A stretch of DNA of 33,594 nt from Eubacterium sp. AF22-9 (GTDB taxonomy: Bacteria > Bacillota > Clostridia > Lachnospirales > Lachnospiraceae): NCBI GenBank assembly GCA_003458705.1, contig QRVH01000026.1, positions 1-33,594 of the forward strand, in the 5' to 3' direction. The notes beneath the pieces are model-generated. The model was not told the origin of the DNA, made no database searches, and was given only the letters and a program-made list of their open reading frames with translations. The number at the start of each line of letters is the position of its first letter. Position 1 is the first letter of the stretch. The position numbers and the translations under genes were made by a program. This document shows, piece after piece, positions 17,164 through 24,500 of this stretch.

Positions 17164-18702
17164 TTACCAGCTCTTAGAATCGTCAAAATCCTCAAGTGAC
17201 GGGTCAAGCGGCTCTTCCCTGAAAACAGTTCTCATATATCTGTTAATCTCCGTTCTCATGTCTCTTCTTGTTCCATCCTCAGGACACATAAGATTGTGCG
17301 TTACCCATATTAAATGTATTCCATGTTTTCTCGCTTCTTCCTCAAATAGACCATGATATCCTGACATTGATTTGCAACCCATATGAACATACATGATTAC
17401 TATATCAATATTAAACATTTCGCAGAAGCGCCAGAGTGCCTCTACGCCTGTCTCATAACCGCCGTTAGAGCGGTTTCTCATAATCATGTTCTCATACAGA
17501 TATGCAAGGTCTAACATTGCCTGGTGCTTATCCTCTGTGTTGACCATCTCTGTAGACACCATACTTAACATATCTGCAATAGTTACAACACCCCAACAGT
17601 TAAGAAGCCAGATTGGGAGTGCCGTATAATATGCAGCCTGAACGCCCCATGTCATGGCTCTGTGGCGGTACTCCTTCGCCGCCATCTCTTTACTCTTATA
17701 TGCATCAAGTGCCATCTTTGTAAGCTTTTTATCCATATCAAGGAATGCCTGATTTCTTCCACCGGCAGCCTGATATACACCATATCTGTAGAGTGCAAGC
17801 GTTACGCCCATAACCTGCGGATAATCTGTCTTGGAAATCTCCATCCACTCTAAGAATTCCTCTGTCTCTGCATTAAACCGCTTCATACTCTTAAAGAATG
17901 CATCCCAGTCGAACTTCTCTCCAGTCTGTTCCTCTATGAAATGGATTGCATTGACAACCTCTTCTGCCGCATACTCCTGTACACTTTCCTGTCTGTGTCT
18001 TATTGGCACAGCAAGCTGAAATGTAGGAATTTTAAATGACCTTGCTTCAATCCCGTTACCCATAAGGCTTCCGTCACATGTCGTATTACACTGCACCGCA
18101 CAGCAGCCTATAAGCGGGAAATCATCAGCCAATGCTACACCAAGCTCAGCCGCCGGCATAGGACAGACATCTGATGGCACACCATACTGGTGTGTAACGT
18201 CAACATAATAGCTTACTCCGTCCTGTGACATCATCGAGCTTGTATACACTGCAGGAACTTCCACTGACAACCATGTAAGGTTAGGAAAACCTCCCATCAG
18301 GGTACTCATCATATTTTCATCAAAAAGGACAATCTTGCTGTTTAGCTTCTTATCATTGCCGATAGCCGGGTCTGCCTTAAATATCTGTCCAAGCATCCCG
18401 CATATATCAGTAACGATAAGTCCCAGTGCCTGATGCGCCATTCTAAGCTGAGTTCCTCTCATGCCCTCGGTATGCCTGTCCATGAAATCAGGCAATGCAA
18501 GATAATTAATCATCCAGCGGTATCTGAAGAAGCCCTTCATGTTATTAGGTTTTATTATAAATGTAATTAAAGTCTTCCAGTATCCAAGCCACCTTACATA
18601 GTCGTACCATGTATCTTTCAATCCGCGCCATTCTCTTCTTCTCTTCGGCTTTTTGCCTGTATAGAATCTGCCGAGTGGCTCGCTTCCTATATTCTTAGAC
18701 AT
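17164..18702 (-). CDS. 2-hydroxyacyl-CoA dehydratase family, large subunit
   Basis: A 512-residue protein of the HgdA/HgdB (FldB-C, benzoyl-CoA reductase) family. Likely cluster ligands are in the N-terminal region IGCCAVQCNTTC and in the C-terminal region VHMGCKSMSGYHG and HNLMCPEDG. The HMGCKS segment is the family's cluster-binding site in the second Rossmann-like lobe. It is longer than usual family members (about 380-480), with about 60 extra basic residues at the start. It begins two bases after the smaller subunit gene, with AGGAAGG overlapping that gene's end, so the two are made together as a heterodimer. Substrate unknown: a hydroxyacyl-CoA dehydratase, an aromatic reductase or a double-cubane-type reductase are all possible. 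Confidence 0.8.
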   Translation of the reverse strand: MSKNIGSEPLGRFYTGKKPKRRREWRGLKDTWYDYVRWLGYWKTLITFIIKPNNMKGFFRYRWMINYLALPDFMDRHTEGMRGTQLRMAHQALGLIVTDICGMLGQIFKADPAIGNDKKLNSKIVLFDENMMSTLMGGFPNLTWLSVEVPAVYTSSMMSQDGVSYYVDVTHQYGVPSDVCPMPAAELGVALADDFPLIGCCAVQCNTTCDGSLMGNGIEARSFKIPTFQLAVPIRHRQESVQEYAAEEVVNAIHFIEEQTGEKFDWDAFFKSMKRFNAETEEFLEWMEISKTDYPQVMGVTLALYRYGVYQAAGGRNQAFLDMDKKLTKMALDAYKSKEMAAKEYRHRAMTWGVQAAYYTALPIWLLNCWGVVTIADMLSMVSTEMVNTEDKHQAMLDLAYLYENMIMRNRSNGGYETGVEALWRFCEMFNIDIVIMYVHMGCKSMSGYHGLFEEEARKHGIHLIWVTHNLMCPEDGTRRDMRTEINRYMRTVFREEPLDPSLEDFDDSKSW

Positions 18703-18704
18703 AT

Positions 18705-19898
18705 TTATAATTTCCTTCCTGCATTGATACGCTTAATCTCAAGGCTCTCAACAAATGCCTGTATTCTTGTTCTTAACTGTCCAGAAGTTCCGACAGCATA
18801 AGGTCTGTCAATTGAAAGAACAGGATAGCCGTATTTTTCTTTCATGACATGGAATGCCGAAGCCCTCTCATAGCCCCAGTAATCACAGAATTTAATCTGC
18901 TGATATATAAGGCCATCCGCCTTATACTCTTTAGCTATTGCGTCAACATACTCCTGTCTCTCGATAATCTTTTCTGTATTCATGAATCTTGGACACTGTC
19001 CCCACTTCATATACTGTCTGCATATCTGTGTAAGAACATCCTCTGTATCGTTAAGAATAATCTCATCTCTTCCCGGAAATGACCCAAAACAGAATCTGTC
19101 AGCCACAACCAGTGCGCCTGCTTCCTCCGCAAGCTTTATAAGCTCAGGGTTATCAATCTCTGAACCAACCATTACTACCCTTGCCCTGTAATTACATTTT
19201 TTATCAGGTTCACGCGTCTTAAGCTCCTCAAGTGTTTCTTCGAGCTTTTCTATAAGTGCCCCTTTCGGGCAGCAGTAGGTTGCAAGACACAGAACCGCGA
19301 ATTCATACCCAGTAATTCTTGGATTATCTTCTTTTCTGTAATCACCGATGCTTCTTATAATCCGGCTTATCTTATTCTGCAATTCTACTGACTTTCTAAG
19401 TGCATCATCTGATATATCTATTCCATATGTATTATTAAGCGGTTCAAGCACATGAAGTCTCATCTGCTTAACAAAATGTCTTAACGCCGTCTCATCATTC
19501 TTCATCGGAACATCTGAATATTCCACAAAGAATTTTTCCTTCTCTATAAGGTGCTGTCTCTCAATATTCTCTACGCACCTGTTCATCTGCGCACATGCAT
19601 CCGGCGCAATTATACAGTCAAGAAAGTTAAATCCACCCTCAATTGCTCTCTCTAATATCGCACGACATCCCTCACATAGCATACTGCTCATGTAATATGT
19701 ACCCATCTCTATAGAACCTGTACGGGGTGCACGCAGCCTTACCGAAAAGCTGCCAGGCAGATTAATAAGCGGCTCCGGTATCTGAAAACAGACTGCACCG
19801 ATTGCAATATCACCTTTAGCCTGTGCCTGCCTTACAAGGTCGTTATTCACGTCCTCCAAAAGCTTCTCAAAATAATACAGATTAGCTAAATCCTTCAC
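18705..19898 (-). CDS. 2-hydroxyacyl-CoA dehydratase family, small subunit
   Basis: A 397-residue second subunit of the same family. The family signature is clear near the end: IKFCDYWGYERASAFHVMKE, then PVLSIDRPYAVGTSGQLRTR, which is the typical HgdB C-terminus. Many Cys residues are present: MLCEGCRAIL, DCIIAPDACAQMNRC, LCLATYCCPKG, WGQCPRF and KFCDYWG, more than the three ligands a single [4Fe-4S] cluster needs. AGGAGG precedes the ATG. It sits between the CooC-like ATPase (12-base gap) and the large subunit. No CoA-transferase or acyl-CoA dehydrogenase is adjacent, unlike amino acid fermentation clusters, so a classic 2-hydroxyglutarate pathway is not supported here. Confidence 0.82.
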   Translation of the reverse strand: MKDLANLYYFEKLLEDVNNDLVRQAQAKGDIAIGAVCFQIPEPLINLPGSFSVRLRAPRTGSIEMGTYYMSSMLCEGCRAILERAIEGGFNFLDCIIAPDACAQMNRCVENIERQHLIEKEKFFVEYSDVPMKNDETALRHFVKQMRLHVLEPLNNTYGIDISDDALRKSVELQNKISRIIRSIGDYRKEDNPRITGYEFAVLCLATYCCPKGALIEKLEETLEELKTREPDKKCNYRARVVMVGSEIDNPELIKLAEEAGALVVADRFCFGSFPGRDEIILNDTEDVLTQICRQYMKWGQCPRFMNTEKIIERQEYVDAIAKEYKADGLIYQQIKFCDYWGYERASAFHVMKEKYGYPVLSIDRPYAVGTSGQLRTRIQAFVESLEIKRINAGRKL

Positions 19899-19910
19899 AT
19901 TTGCCTCCTC

Positions 19911-20675
19911 TTACAATATTCCCATATTAACAAGGGCTTTCTTTGCACCCTCAACAATAATCGCATCATCAGGAAGATTGAATACATTTTCACCAAGCAC
20001 ATCTGCCTGCGCAAGCTTGGAATCGCTCTGTATTACTGAAAGCAGTTCAAGGTCGCCGATATCCATAAGCTTCGCAACCTCCATATCCGGTATTCTGTTA
20101 GCGATAACTCCGATTCTGTCATACATCACAAGCTCATCTGCAACTTTCTTGATTGTCTGCACAACCTGGCATCCCTTCTTGCTCGCGTCAGTAACAAGCA
20201 GCAGATGTGTAACCTTCTCCATAACTCTTCTGTTAATCTGCTCTATTCCTGCTTCTCCATCAATTACAACATAATCAAACTTATCTGAAAGCATTGTGAT
20301 AACTTCTTTAAGATATGAATTAATCTTGCAGTAACAGCCTGCTGTCTCAGGTCTTCCTATTGCGATAAATGCATATCCGTCCTGTTCAACAACTGCATCC
20401 ATTATCTCGTATTTGGCTTCTCCAAGTAACTCCACAGCAGTCTTGGTATCTCCGCCTTCAACATTCTTGATTACTTCTTTTCTTATATCATCTATAGTCT
20501 TATCAACCTCAACATTAAGCACTGTAGAAAGTCCGACCGCCGGGTCAGCGTCAATCGCAAGTATCTTCTTATCTGGGTGTGCCTCAACAAGAAGCTTTAC
20601 AATAACTCCCGCTAAAGAAGTCTTACCAACTCCGCCTTTTCCTGCTACTGCTATAATCTGTGTTTTCTTATCCAT
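19911..20675 (-). CDS. cooC: CooC/AcsF-like nickel-insertion ATPase (MinD family)
   Basis: A 254-residue P-loop ATPase of the SIMIBI class. It has the deviant Walker A AGKGGVGKTS (residues 11-20), the A' motif AIDADPAVG and the switch motif YVVIDGEAGIEQ. The CooC hallmark GRPETAGCYC places a CxC pair where CooC binds nickel at the dimer interface. CooC and its relative AcsF load nickel into CO dehydrogenase and acetyl-CoA synthase. Neither enzyme is encoded in the window in full form. The operon instead holds dehydratase-family subunits and an ACS-like small protein, which are the likely clients. AAGGAG precedes the ATG by seven bases. The upstream amidase gene is only 41 bases away with no terminator. 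Confidence 0.85.
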   Translation of the reverse strand: MDKKTQIIAVAGKGGVGKTSLAGVIVKLLVEAHPDKKILAIDADPAVGLSTVLNVEVDKTIDDIRKEVIKNVEGGDTKTAVELLGEAKYEIMDAVVEQDGYAFIAIGRPETAGCYCKINSYLKEVITMLSDKFDYVVIDGEAGIEQINRRVMEKVTHLLLVTDASKKGCQVVQTIKKVADELVMYDRIGVIANRIPDMEVAKLMDIGDLELLSVIQSDSKLAQADVLGENVFNLPDDAIIVEGAKKALVNMGIL

Positions 20676-20716
20676 TATTGTTCTCCTTAAAATATGTCGA
20701 ATTTAATTCTTAATTA

Positions 20717-21814
20717 TCAGTATCCAAAAAATGTGCCAACGCCATTCACAAGTCCATTGGCAAGCATTTCTAATGTTTCATCACTATGGTCTGAGCTTGC
20801 ATTCCCAAGTTCCATATCAACTGACGGAACTGTACTGTATGATGTCTGTGTCAGATCTATCGTCATGCTTCCAGAACCATGAATCTTTGCACCTTGTCCA
20901 CGAAGTCCGTCAACAAGTAATGCGCCAAGTGAATCATGCTGCTGCCAGTGGTCTGCCACAGGACTCATATTCTTAATTGCATCGGGAACTGCTATATAAA
21001 AGCATCCCTTATCGTATGAAAGTCCATCACCATCCCAGTGCAATGATATATGACAGTCTGCAACATTGTTACATATTACAGTTCTTGCCACATTATCAAG
21101 CTGTACATCTGATGAATCCCTTATCATAAGCACATCATATCCTTCTAACAGAAGTTTATCTCTTAAAATCTCTGCCATCTTAAGTGTTACTTCGCTCTCT
21201 GGTGTCCCGTCATAAAATGTCATTCCGCCTGACACCGCCGTTGCTGTCGCAGCGCCAGCCGCCGTACTGCCTCCTGTACTCTTAAGAGAACCATCCGGAT
21301 GGCACAATGTTCTTACCGCCGAACCTCCTGCCGTTCCATGCCCGGCATTAACTCCGACAACAATATTCTTTCTCTGACCTGACGCTTTATAAAGAACAGC
21401 ATAACCATCACTTATAGCAGAATGGTCCGCATATTCCCATGTTGTATTCATATAAATGTGTTCCAGATTCTCATATACAGGAACTCCGGTATATGGTTCT
21501 TTCTCTCTTATATATGGATTCTGCGTCTCCTCCTGCCCTGCATCTGTTTCAATCTGTTCTGTATTCTCTTCAAAATCGCTTTCTGTCTGCTCTGTGCTTT
21601 CTGTTTCTGCTGTCTCTTCAGCAGACTGACTGCCTGCATCTGAATCCTCGATTCCGCTTCCAGTCATATCCTGACTTGTTTCTTCAATGTCCGATTTATT
21701 CAATTTCGATGAAGCATCAATATTATTCTTTTTACAGCCTGACATCATCGTCACCGTAACTATCAGCGACATTATAACAGCTGCATATTTAGCAGCATTT
21801 GTCAATCTATTCAT
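20717..21814 (-). CDS. N-acetylmuramoyl-L-alanine amidase, lipoprotein (Amidase_3 family)
   Basis: A 365-residue exported zinc amidase that cleaves the amide bond between muramic acid and the peptide stem. A signal peptide ends in a lipobox (MMSGC). Residues 35-90 are an acidic Glu/Thr/Asp-rich linker. The catalytic domain follows: the first Zn His in GVNAGHGTAGG, the Zn Glu in TPESEVTLKMAE, the next Zn His in HISLHWDGDG and the catalytic Glu in VDMELGNASS. The open frame reaches an ATG at 21847, but CGGAGG lies six bases before the ATG at 21814. It overlaps the small gene upstream by eight bases. Its tie to the redox operon downstream is positional only. Confidence 0.88.
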   Translation of the reverse strand: MNRLTNAAKYAAVIMSLIVTVTMMSGCKKNNIDASSKLNKSDIEETSQDMTGSGIEDSDAGSQSAEETAETESTEQTESDFEENTEQIETDAGQEETQNPYIREKEPYTGVPVYENLEHIYMNTTWEYADHSAISDGYAVLYKASGQRKNIVVGVNAGHGTAGGSAVRTLCHPDGSLKSTGGSTAAGAATATAVSGGMTFYDGTPESEVTLKMAEILRDKLLLEGYDVLMIRDSSDVQLDNVARTVICNNVADCHISLHWDGDGLSYDKGCFYIAVPDAIKNMSPVADHWQQHDSLGALLVDGLRGQGAKIHGSGSMTIDLTQTSYSTVPSVDMELGNASSDHSDETLEMLANGLVNGVGTFFGY

Positions 21815-21998
21815 CTGTATCCTCCGGCCACACTGAACCTTCATCAAGTCCGTTATCAGTAAGCCATTTATCTTCTACTGTAATATATTTCTTAGTGCCA
21901 GCTTCATCAACAAGCATAACAGAAACCCTGGGTGTCTGCCCTTCTGCAAGTTCTTCACACCCATAATCTCCGTCAAATATCTGTTTTATCTTCCACAT
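21807..21998 (-). CDS. Small acidic protein, function unknown
   Basis: A 63-residue soluble protein, acidic at the end (EDTDE), with a pattern of short strands: VSVMLVDEAGTKKYITVED. I do not recognise the family; small conserved proteins of this look are common in Lachnospiraceae. A GGAG site lies six bases before the ATG. It overlaps the amidase start by eight bases, so it is translated together with it. It is the first gene of the long minus-strand series down to 15375. Confidence 0.55.
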   Translation of the reverse strand: MWKIKQIFDGDYGCEELAEGQTPRVSVMLVDEAGTKKYITVEDKWLTDNGLDEGSVWPEDTDE

Positions 21999-22053
21999 AA
22001 CAATCTCCGTTTCAGCACTTGATATTTTTATTATAAAACATTTTTACAAAATA

Positions 22054-22062
22054 TGCTATAAT
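22054..22062 (+). promoter_or_regulatory. Extended -10 promoter element
   Basis: TGCTATAAT matches the extended -10 consensus exactly. The -35 region is weak, as is common for extended -10 promoters. Transcription would begin at about 22069, right at or just before the start of the small damaged ORF on the plus strand. Confidence 0.5.
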
Positions 22063-22071
22063 ATATCCATT

Positions 22072-22260
22072 ATGAAAGTACGGCGTACATGATGGTGTAA
22101 GCTATGATGTTGTATGTAACCGGGACGAGACATGTGGTGGATAAGTCCTGTCACTGGCGTAAAAAGTCACATTGGCAAATGCTCCGCTGATTCATTCACT
22201 GCTAAGAAATTCGTTAAAGTTGAGGGTTATGATACCGACAGGGTGCTGGTGATAAAGTAA
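22072..22260 (+). pseudogene. Small damaged ORF, about 64 residues if repaired
   Basis: Three reading frames in turn look coding. ATGAA at 22072, then frame KYGVHDGVSYDVVCNRDETC up to a stop at about 22137, then the frame from WISPVTGVKSHIG to YDTDRVLVIK and stop at 22258-22260. Removing one A in the A-run after ATG and adding one G near 22138 would join them into a single protein. As written, the longest piece is the 42-residue ORF 22132-22260, which lacks a ribosome site. It sits between an extended -10 promoter and a strong terminator, so a non-coding RNA is the alternative. Family not recognised. Confidence 0.4.
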
Positions 22261-22264
22261 TAAT

Positions 22265-22310
22265 AAAATGGACTTTCCCACGGATTTACCGTGCAGAAAG
22301 TCCATTTTGC
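22265..22310. terminator. Strong hairpin terminator between converging genes
   Basis: AAAATGGACTTTC (22265-22277) pairs with GAAAGTCCATTTT (22296-22308), with an inner CACGG/CCGTG stem. The A-run on the left and T-rich run on the right make it work on both strands, ending the small plus-strand unit and the minus-strand gene at 22328. Confidence 0.88.
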
Positions 22311-22327
22311 TTTTATTTCAGTTTATC

Positions 22328-23548
22328 TTACCCCCAGATAAGCTTCTCCCAGAATTCCTTATCCCTGGCATACTTTAATATATCCTCTTCTTTTTCGTTA
22401 TCGAGGTAATCCATAACCTTGTTGTAATCTGTCGGATTTTTAAAATCAATCTGCCACAAAAGTGTGCCTACTCCGTCCTTAAATTCCTTACATATAATTC
22501 CCTGCTCGGTATATGCAGTAACTGTCCACACTTTCTCTCCTGATTCATCATCACATGATGCACTTTCTGTTGCACCTTCTGTCTTGCTTACACCTTCTGT
22601 TGTGTCTCCTGTAAGCATAAGCTCCTGAGACTTGCTAAGGCTGTCCTGTGCTTTTTCATTGGCAATAGCTGCTTTATGAAGAATTGTCTGATCCTCTGTT
22701 TTCATGTCATATGTCCAACTGTTTTCTTCTATCCATTCTTCATCCTCAGTCTTTACATCAGATGCAAATCCATTGGCTGCTGCACTCTGCGCTGCGCTCG
22801 AAGCTGCATTTGCCTTCTGCCCTGCCGGTGCATTAGCTGCTGCCTTAGAAGCTGCTTCATCCTGAACTTCCTTAAGCTTTCTGATTTTATCCTTGATTGC
22901 ATCAATATTCTGGTCAAAACTGTTTAAAAGCTTTTCCCATTCCTTGTCTGACATATCCCGCCAGTCCTTTTCCTCAAGATCGTCTGCTGTAAGCTCATAC
23001 TGCTGTTTGAGCATTTCAATGAGACCCGCTACAGAATATCTTTCACCCGTTGCCTCATTTTCAAGTTCAATACCTGAACCAGCCAGTGCAGCATTCCAGT
23101 TTTTCTTTTCAGTTAAAGCTTCATCCAGTGAATTGTATGAATATGCCATATCATCTGTCAAATGTTTCAAGGCATTCCAGCTGCCCCATTTGTATGAACC
23201 TTCACTGGTTGAGTCTGCATACTGGCAATATGCAAACATTTCCACAGCACTTGCATTAGATGGATCTATCTCAGAAAGATTAACATCATAATCCCTGAAT
23301 TCATTTCCACCCAGTGCAATGCTTACTCTTATAATCGTGTCCTCACTGTCCGGATTAATAATCTGGGTTGCCCTCATTCCGTAGCCGGTATCCCCAACAT
23401 TTAAGAAACCAATTCCTAATGACTTGTACTGGATATTATTATCCTGCTTCATAGATTCTTCAAAACCGGTGTCTCCTTTGCCAGTCTTCGTTGTTCTGGA
23501 ACTGTACTCTGAATAAGTCCCATACCTCATTTGTGTGTTAATATTCAT
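22328..23548 (-). CDS. Uncharacterised cytoplasmic protein with coiled-coil middle
   Basis: A protein of about 406 residues that I do not recognise. It has no signal peptide or membrane segment. Residues 1-130 are mixed. Residues 175-260 are helical and charged (EKDWRDMSDKEWEKLLNSF), then an Ala-rich stretch (about 240-275) and a C-terminal region with short strands: VWTVTAYTEQGIICKEFKDG, LLWQIDFKNP. The frame extends further upstream, but AAAGGAG stands five bases before the ATG at 23548. A 45-base piece of this gene (about 22467-22512) has a close DNA match at 27714-27758, so a second, decayed copy exists nearby. The leader contains a large GC-rich structure. Confidence 0.6.
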   Translation of the reverse strand: MNINTQMRYGTYSEYSSRTTKTGKGDTGFEESMKQDNNIQYKSLGIGFLNVGDTGYGMRATQIINPDSEDTIIRVSIALGGNEFRDYDVNLSEIDPSNASAVEMFAYCQYADSTSEGSYKWGSWNALKHLTDDMAYSYNSLDEALTEKKNWNAALAGSGIELENEATGERYSVAGLIEMLKQQYELTADDLEEKDWRDMSDKEWEKLLNSFDQNIDAIKDKIRKLKEVQDEAASKAAANAPAGQKANAASSAAQSAAANGFASDVKTEDEEWIEENSWTYDMKTEDQTILHKAAIANEKAQDSLSKSQELMLTGDTTEGVSKTEGATESASCDDESGEKVWTVTAYTEQGIICKEFKDGVGTLLWQIDFKNPTDYNKVMDYLDNEKEEDILKYARDKEFWEKLIWG

Positions 23549-23613
23549 GTATTCTCCTTTCTGCAGCCGCTCAGTCAGTCGCAGCCGCACCACTTTCCAG
23601 AAAGGTCCAAGTG

Positions 23614-23764
23614 GCATATTCTCATCGCTACTCGCGCGAGCAGCTCATACGCCAGAACTTTGTTCCGGCGTTGTCGCGGTGCTCCTCGAATATGCACAAA
23701 AAGCCAGCAGCCCGTGCAAGCACAGCCGCTATCTTTTTATGCATATTCTCATCGCTACTCGCGC
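23614..23764 (-). repeat. GC-rich structured element with a repeated 24-mer, in the leader of the preceding gene
   Basis: A 24-base string ending in CTCATCGCTACTCGCGC occurs at 23614-23637 and again at 23741-23764. Between them is an inverted match GAATATGC (23688-23695) to GCATATTC (23614-23621). Inside that is a tight hairpin, ACGCC-GAAC (23649-23658) with GTTC-GGCGT (23662-23671), whose A-C mismatch becomes a G-U pair in the minus-strand RNA. A second small hairpin lies at about 23704-23730. The block is far richer in G+C than its surroundings. It fills most of the gap between the terminator at 23765 and the gene start at 23548. It could be a structured leader, a small RNA or a mobile palindromic repeat. 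Confidence 0.6.
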
Positions 23765-23813
23765 AAAAAAGACGCATTCATCCAACAGCTTCAATCCATT
23801 GAATAAATGCGCC
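23765..23813 (-). terminator. Terminator of the TIR/dehydrogenase/MGMT operon
   Basis: On the minus strand GGCGCATTTATTCAAT (from 23813) pairs along about 16 bases with ATTGGATGAATGCGTC-like sequence ending at 23771, using several G-U pairs, followed by six T. It lies 50 bases after the YjbR-MGMT gene. Confidence 0.8.
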
Positions 23814-23862
23814 TTCCATGCCTAATATATATCGGCATTATTTCATATATCATTATAGTAAT

Positions 23863-24489
23863 TCAGAATTTCATTCCATATTTTTTCAGGTCAACCCTGC
23901 CATTAACAACCTCAATTCCATCTGCCATAAGAAGCTCTGCCTGCTTTCCGGCTCCTCCAAATGCGAATTCCCCGGCAAGCTCTCCCTTCGAATTAACTAC
24001 TCTGCAGCACGGAATATATAACGGATCCGGGTTCTTATGAAGTGCATTGCCAACCGCACGCGCCATCTTTCTGTCGCCTGCAAGCTCTGCAATCTGTCCA
24101 TATGTTGCAACCTGTCCTCTAGGAATCTTCTTAACAGCTTCATATATCCTCTTGGTCGGGCTGTAAGATACAAGGTCATAGCTTTCCGCAATCATACGCT
24201 TAATATCTTCATCAGAAATAGTCCCATCAAGAATAATCGTATTCCAGTGTTCCTTATTCTGATGCCAGCCCGCAATTACAGAAGAATATGTACTCCTCCA
24301 CAAATCCCGCCATTCAGGTGAAACTTTCACATTAAGATTAATATATCCGTCACGCTCGTATGTCCATAAAAATGCTTTCTTGCATCCTTTAACTCTTACC
24401 AGCTGCCAGTTCTGATCATGAAACGGTGCTTCCTGATAAGTATCTGGAAAAGAAAGTCCATATTCGAGTGCTTCTTCCCTTGTCGTCAT
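23863..24489 (-). CDS. YjbR/MmcQ domain fused to an alkylguanine-DNA methyltransferase-like domain
   Basis: A 208-residue fusion. Residues 1-105 are a YjbR/MmcQ (CyaY-like fold) domain: SFPDTYQEAPFHD, KAFLWTYERDGYINLNVK, GWHQNKEHWNTIIL. Residues 110-205 are the DNA-binding, methyl-accepting domain of Ogt/MGMT: KKIPRGQVATYGQIAELAG, ARAVGNALHKNP. The active-site motif is IPCCRVV where almost all family members have IPCHRV. The acceptor Cys is kept but the neighbouring His that helps activate it is Cys. A repair role for alkylated DNA, or alkyltransferase-like damage binding, are both possible. It starts 11 bases after the dehydrogenase gene, whose stop overlaps the AAGGA ribosome site. Confidence 0.85.
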   Translation of the reverse strand: MTTREEALEYGLSFPDTYQEAPFHDQNWQLVRVKGCKKAFLWTYERDGYINLNVKVSPEWRDLWRSTYSSVIAGWHQNKEHWNTIILDGTISDEDIKRMIAESYDLVSYSPTKRIYEAVKKIPRGQVATYGQIAELAGDRKMARAVGNALHKNPDPLYIPCCRVVNSKGELAGEFAFGGAGKQAELLMADGIEVVNGRVDLKKYGMKF

Positions 24490-24500
24490 ATCATCAGTCC

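Noticed and set aside
15375..20675. A standard 2-hydroxyglutarate or lactate dehydration pathway
   Set aside because: CoA-transferase, acyl-CoA dehydrogenase/Etf and hydroxyacid dehydrogenase genes are absent, while a nickel ATPase and an ACS-like protein are present.
23614..23764. CRISPR array from the repeated 24-mer
   Set aside because: Only two copies 127 bases apart, with the space between filled by inverted repeats; no cas genes.
23535..23825. Overlapping plus-strand frames across the gap between the uncharacterised gene and the YjbR-MGMT gene
   Set aside because: They cover a terminator, repeated GC-rich hairpins and a gene start on the other strand; no ribosome site and no protein-like pattern.
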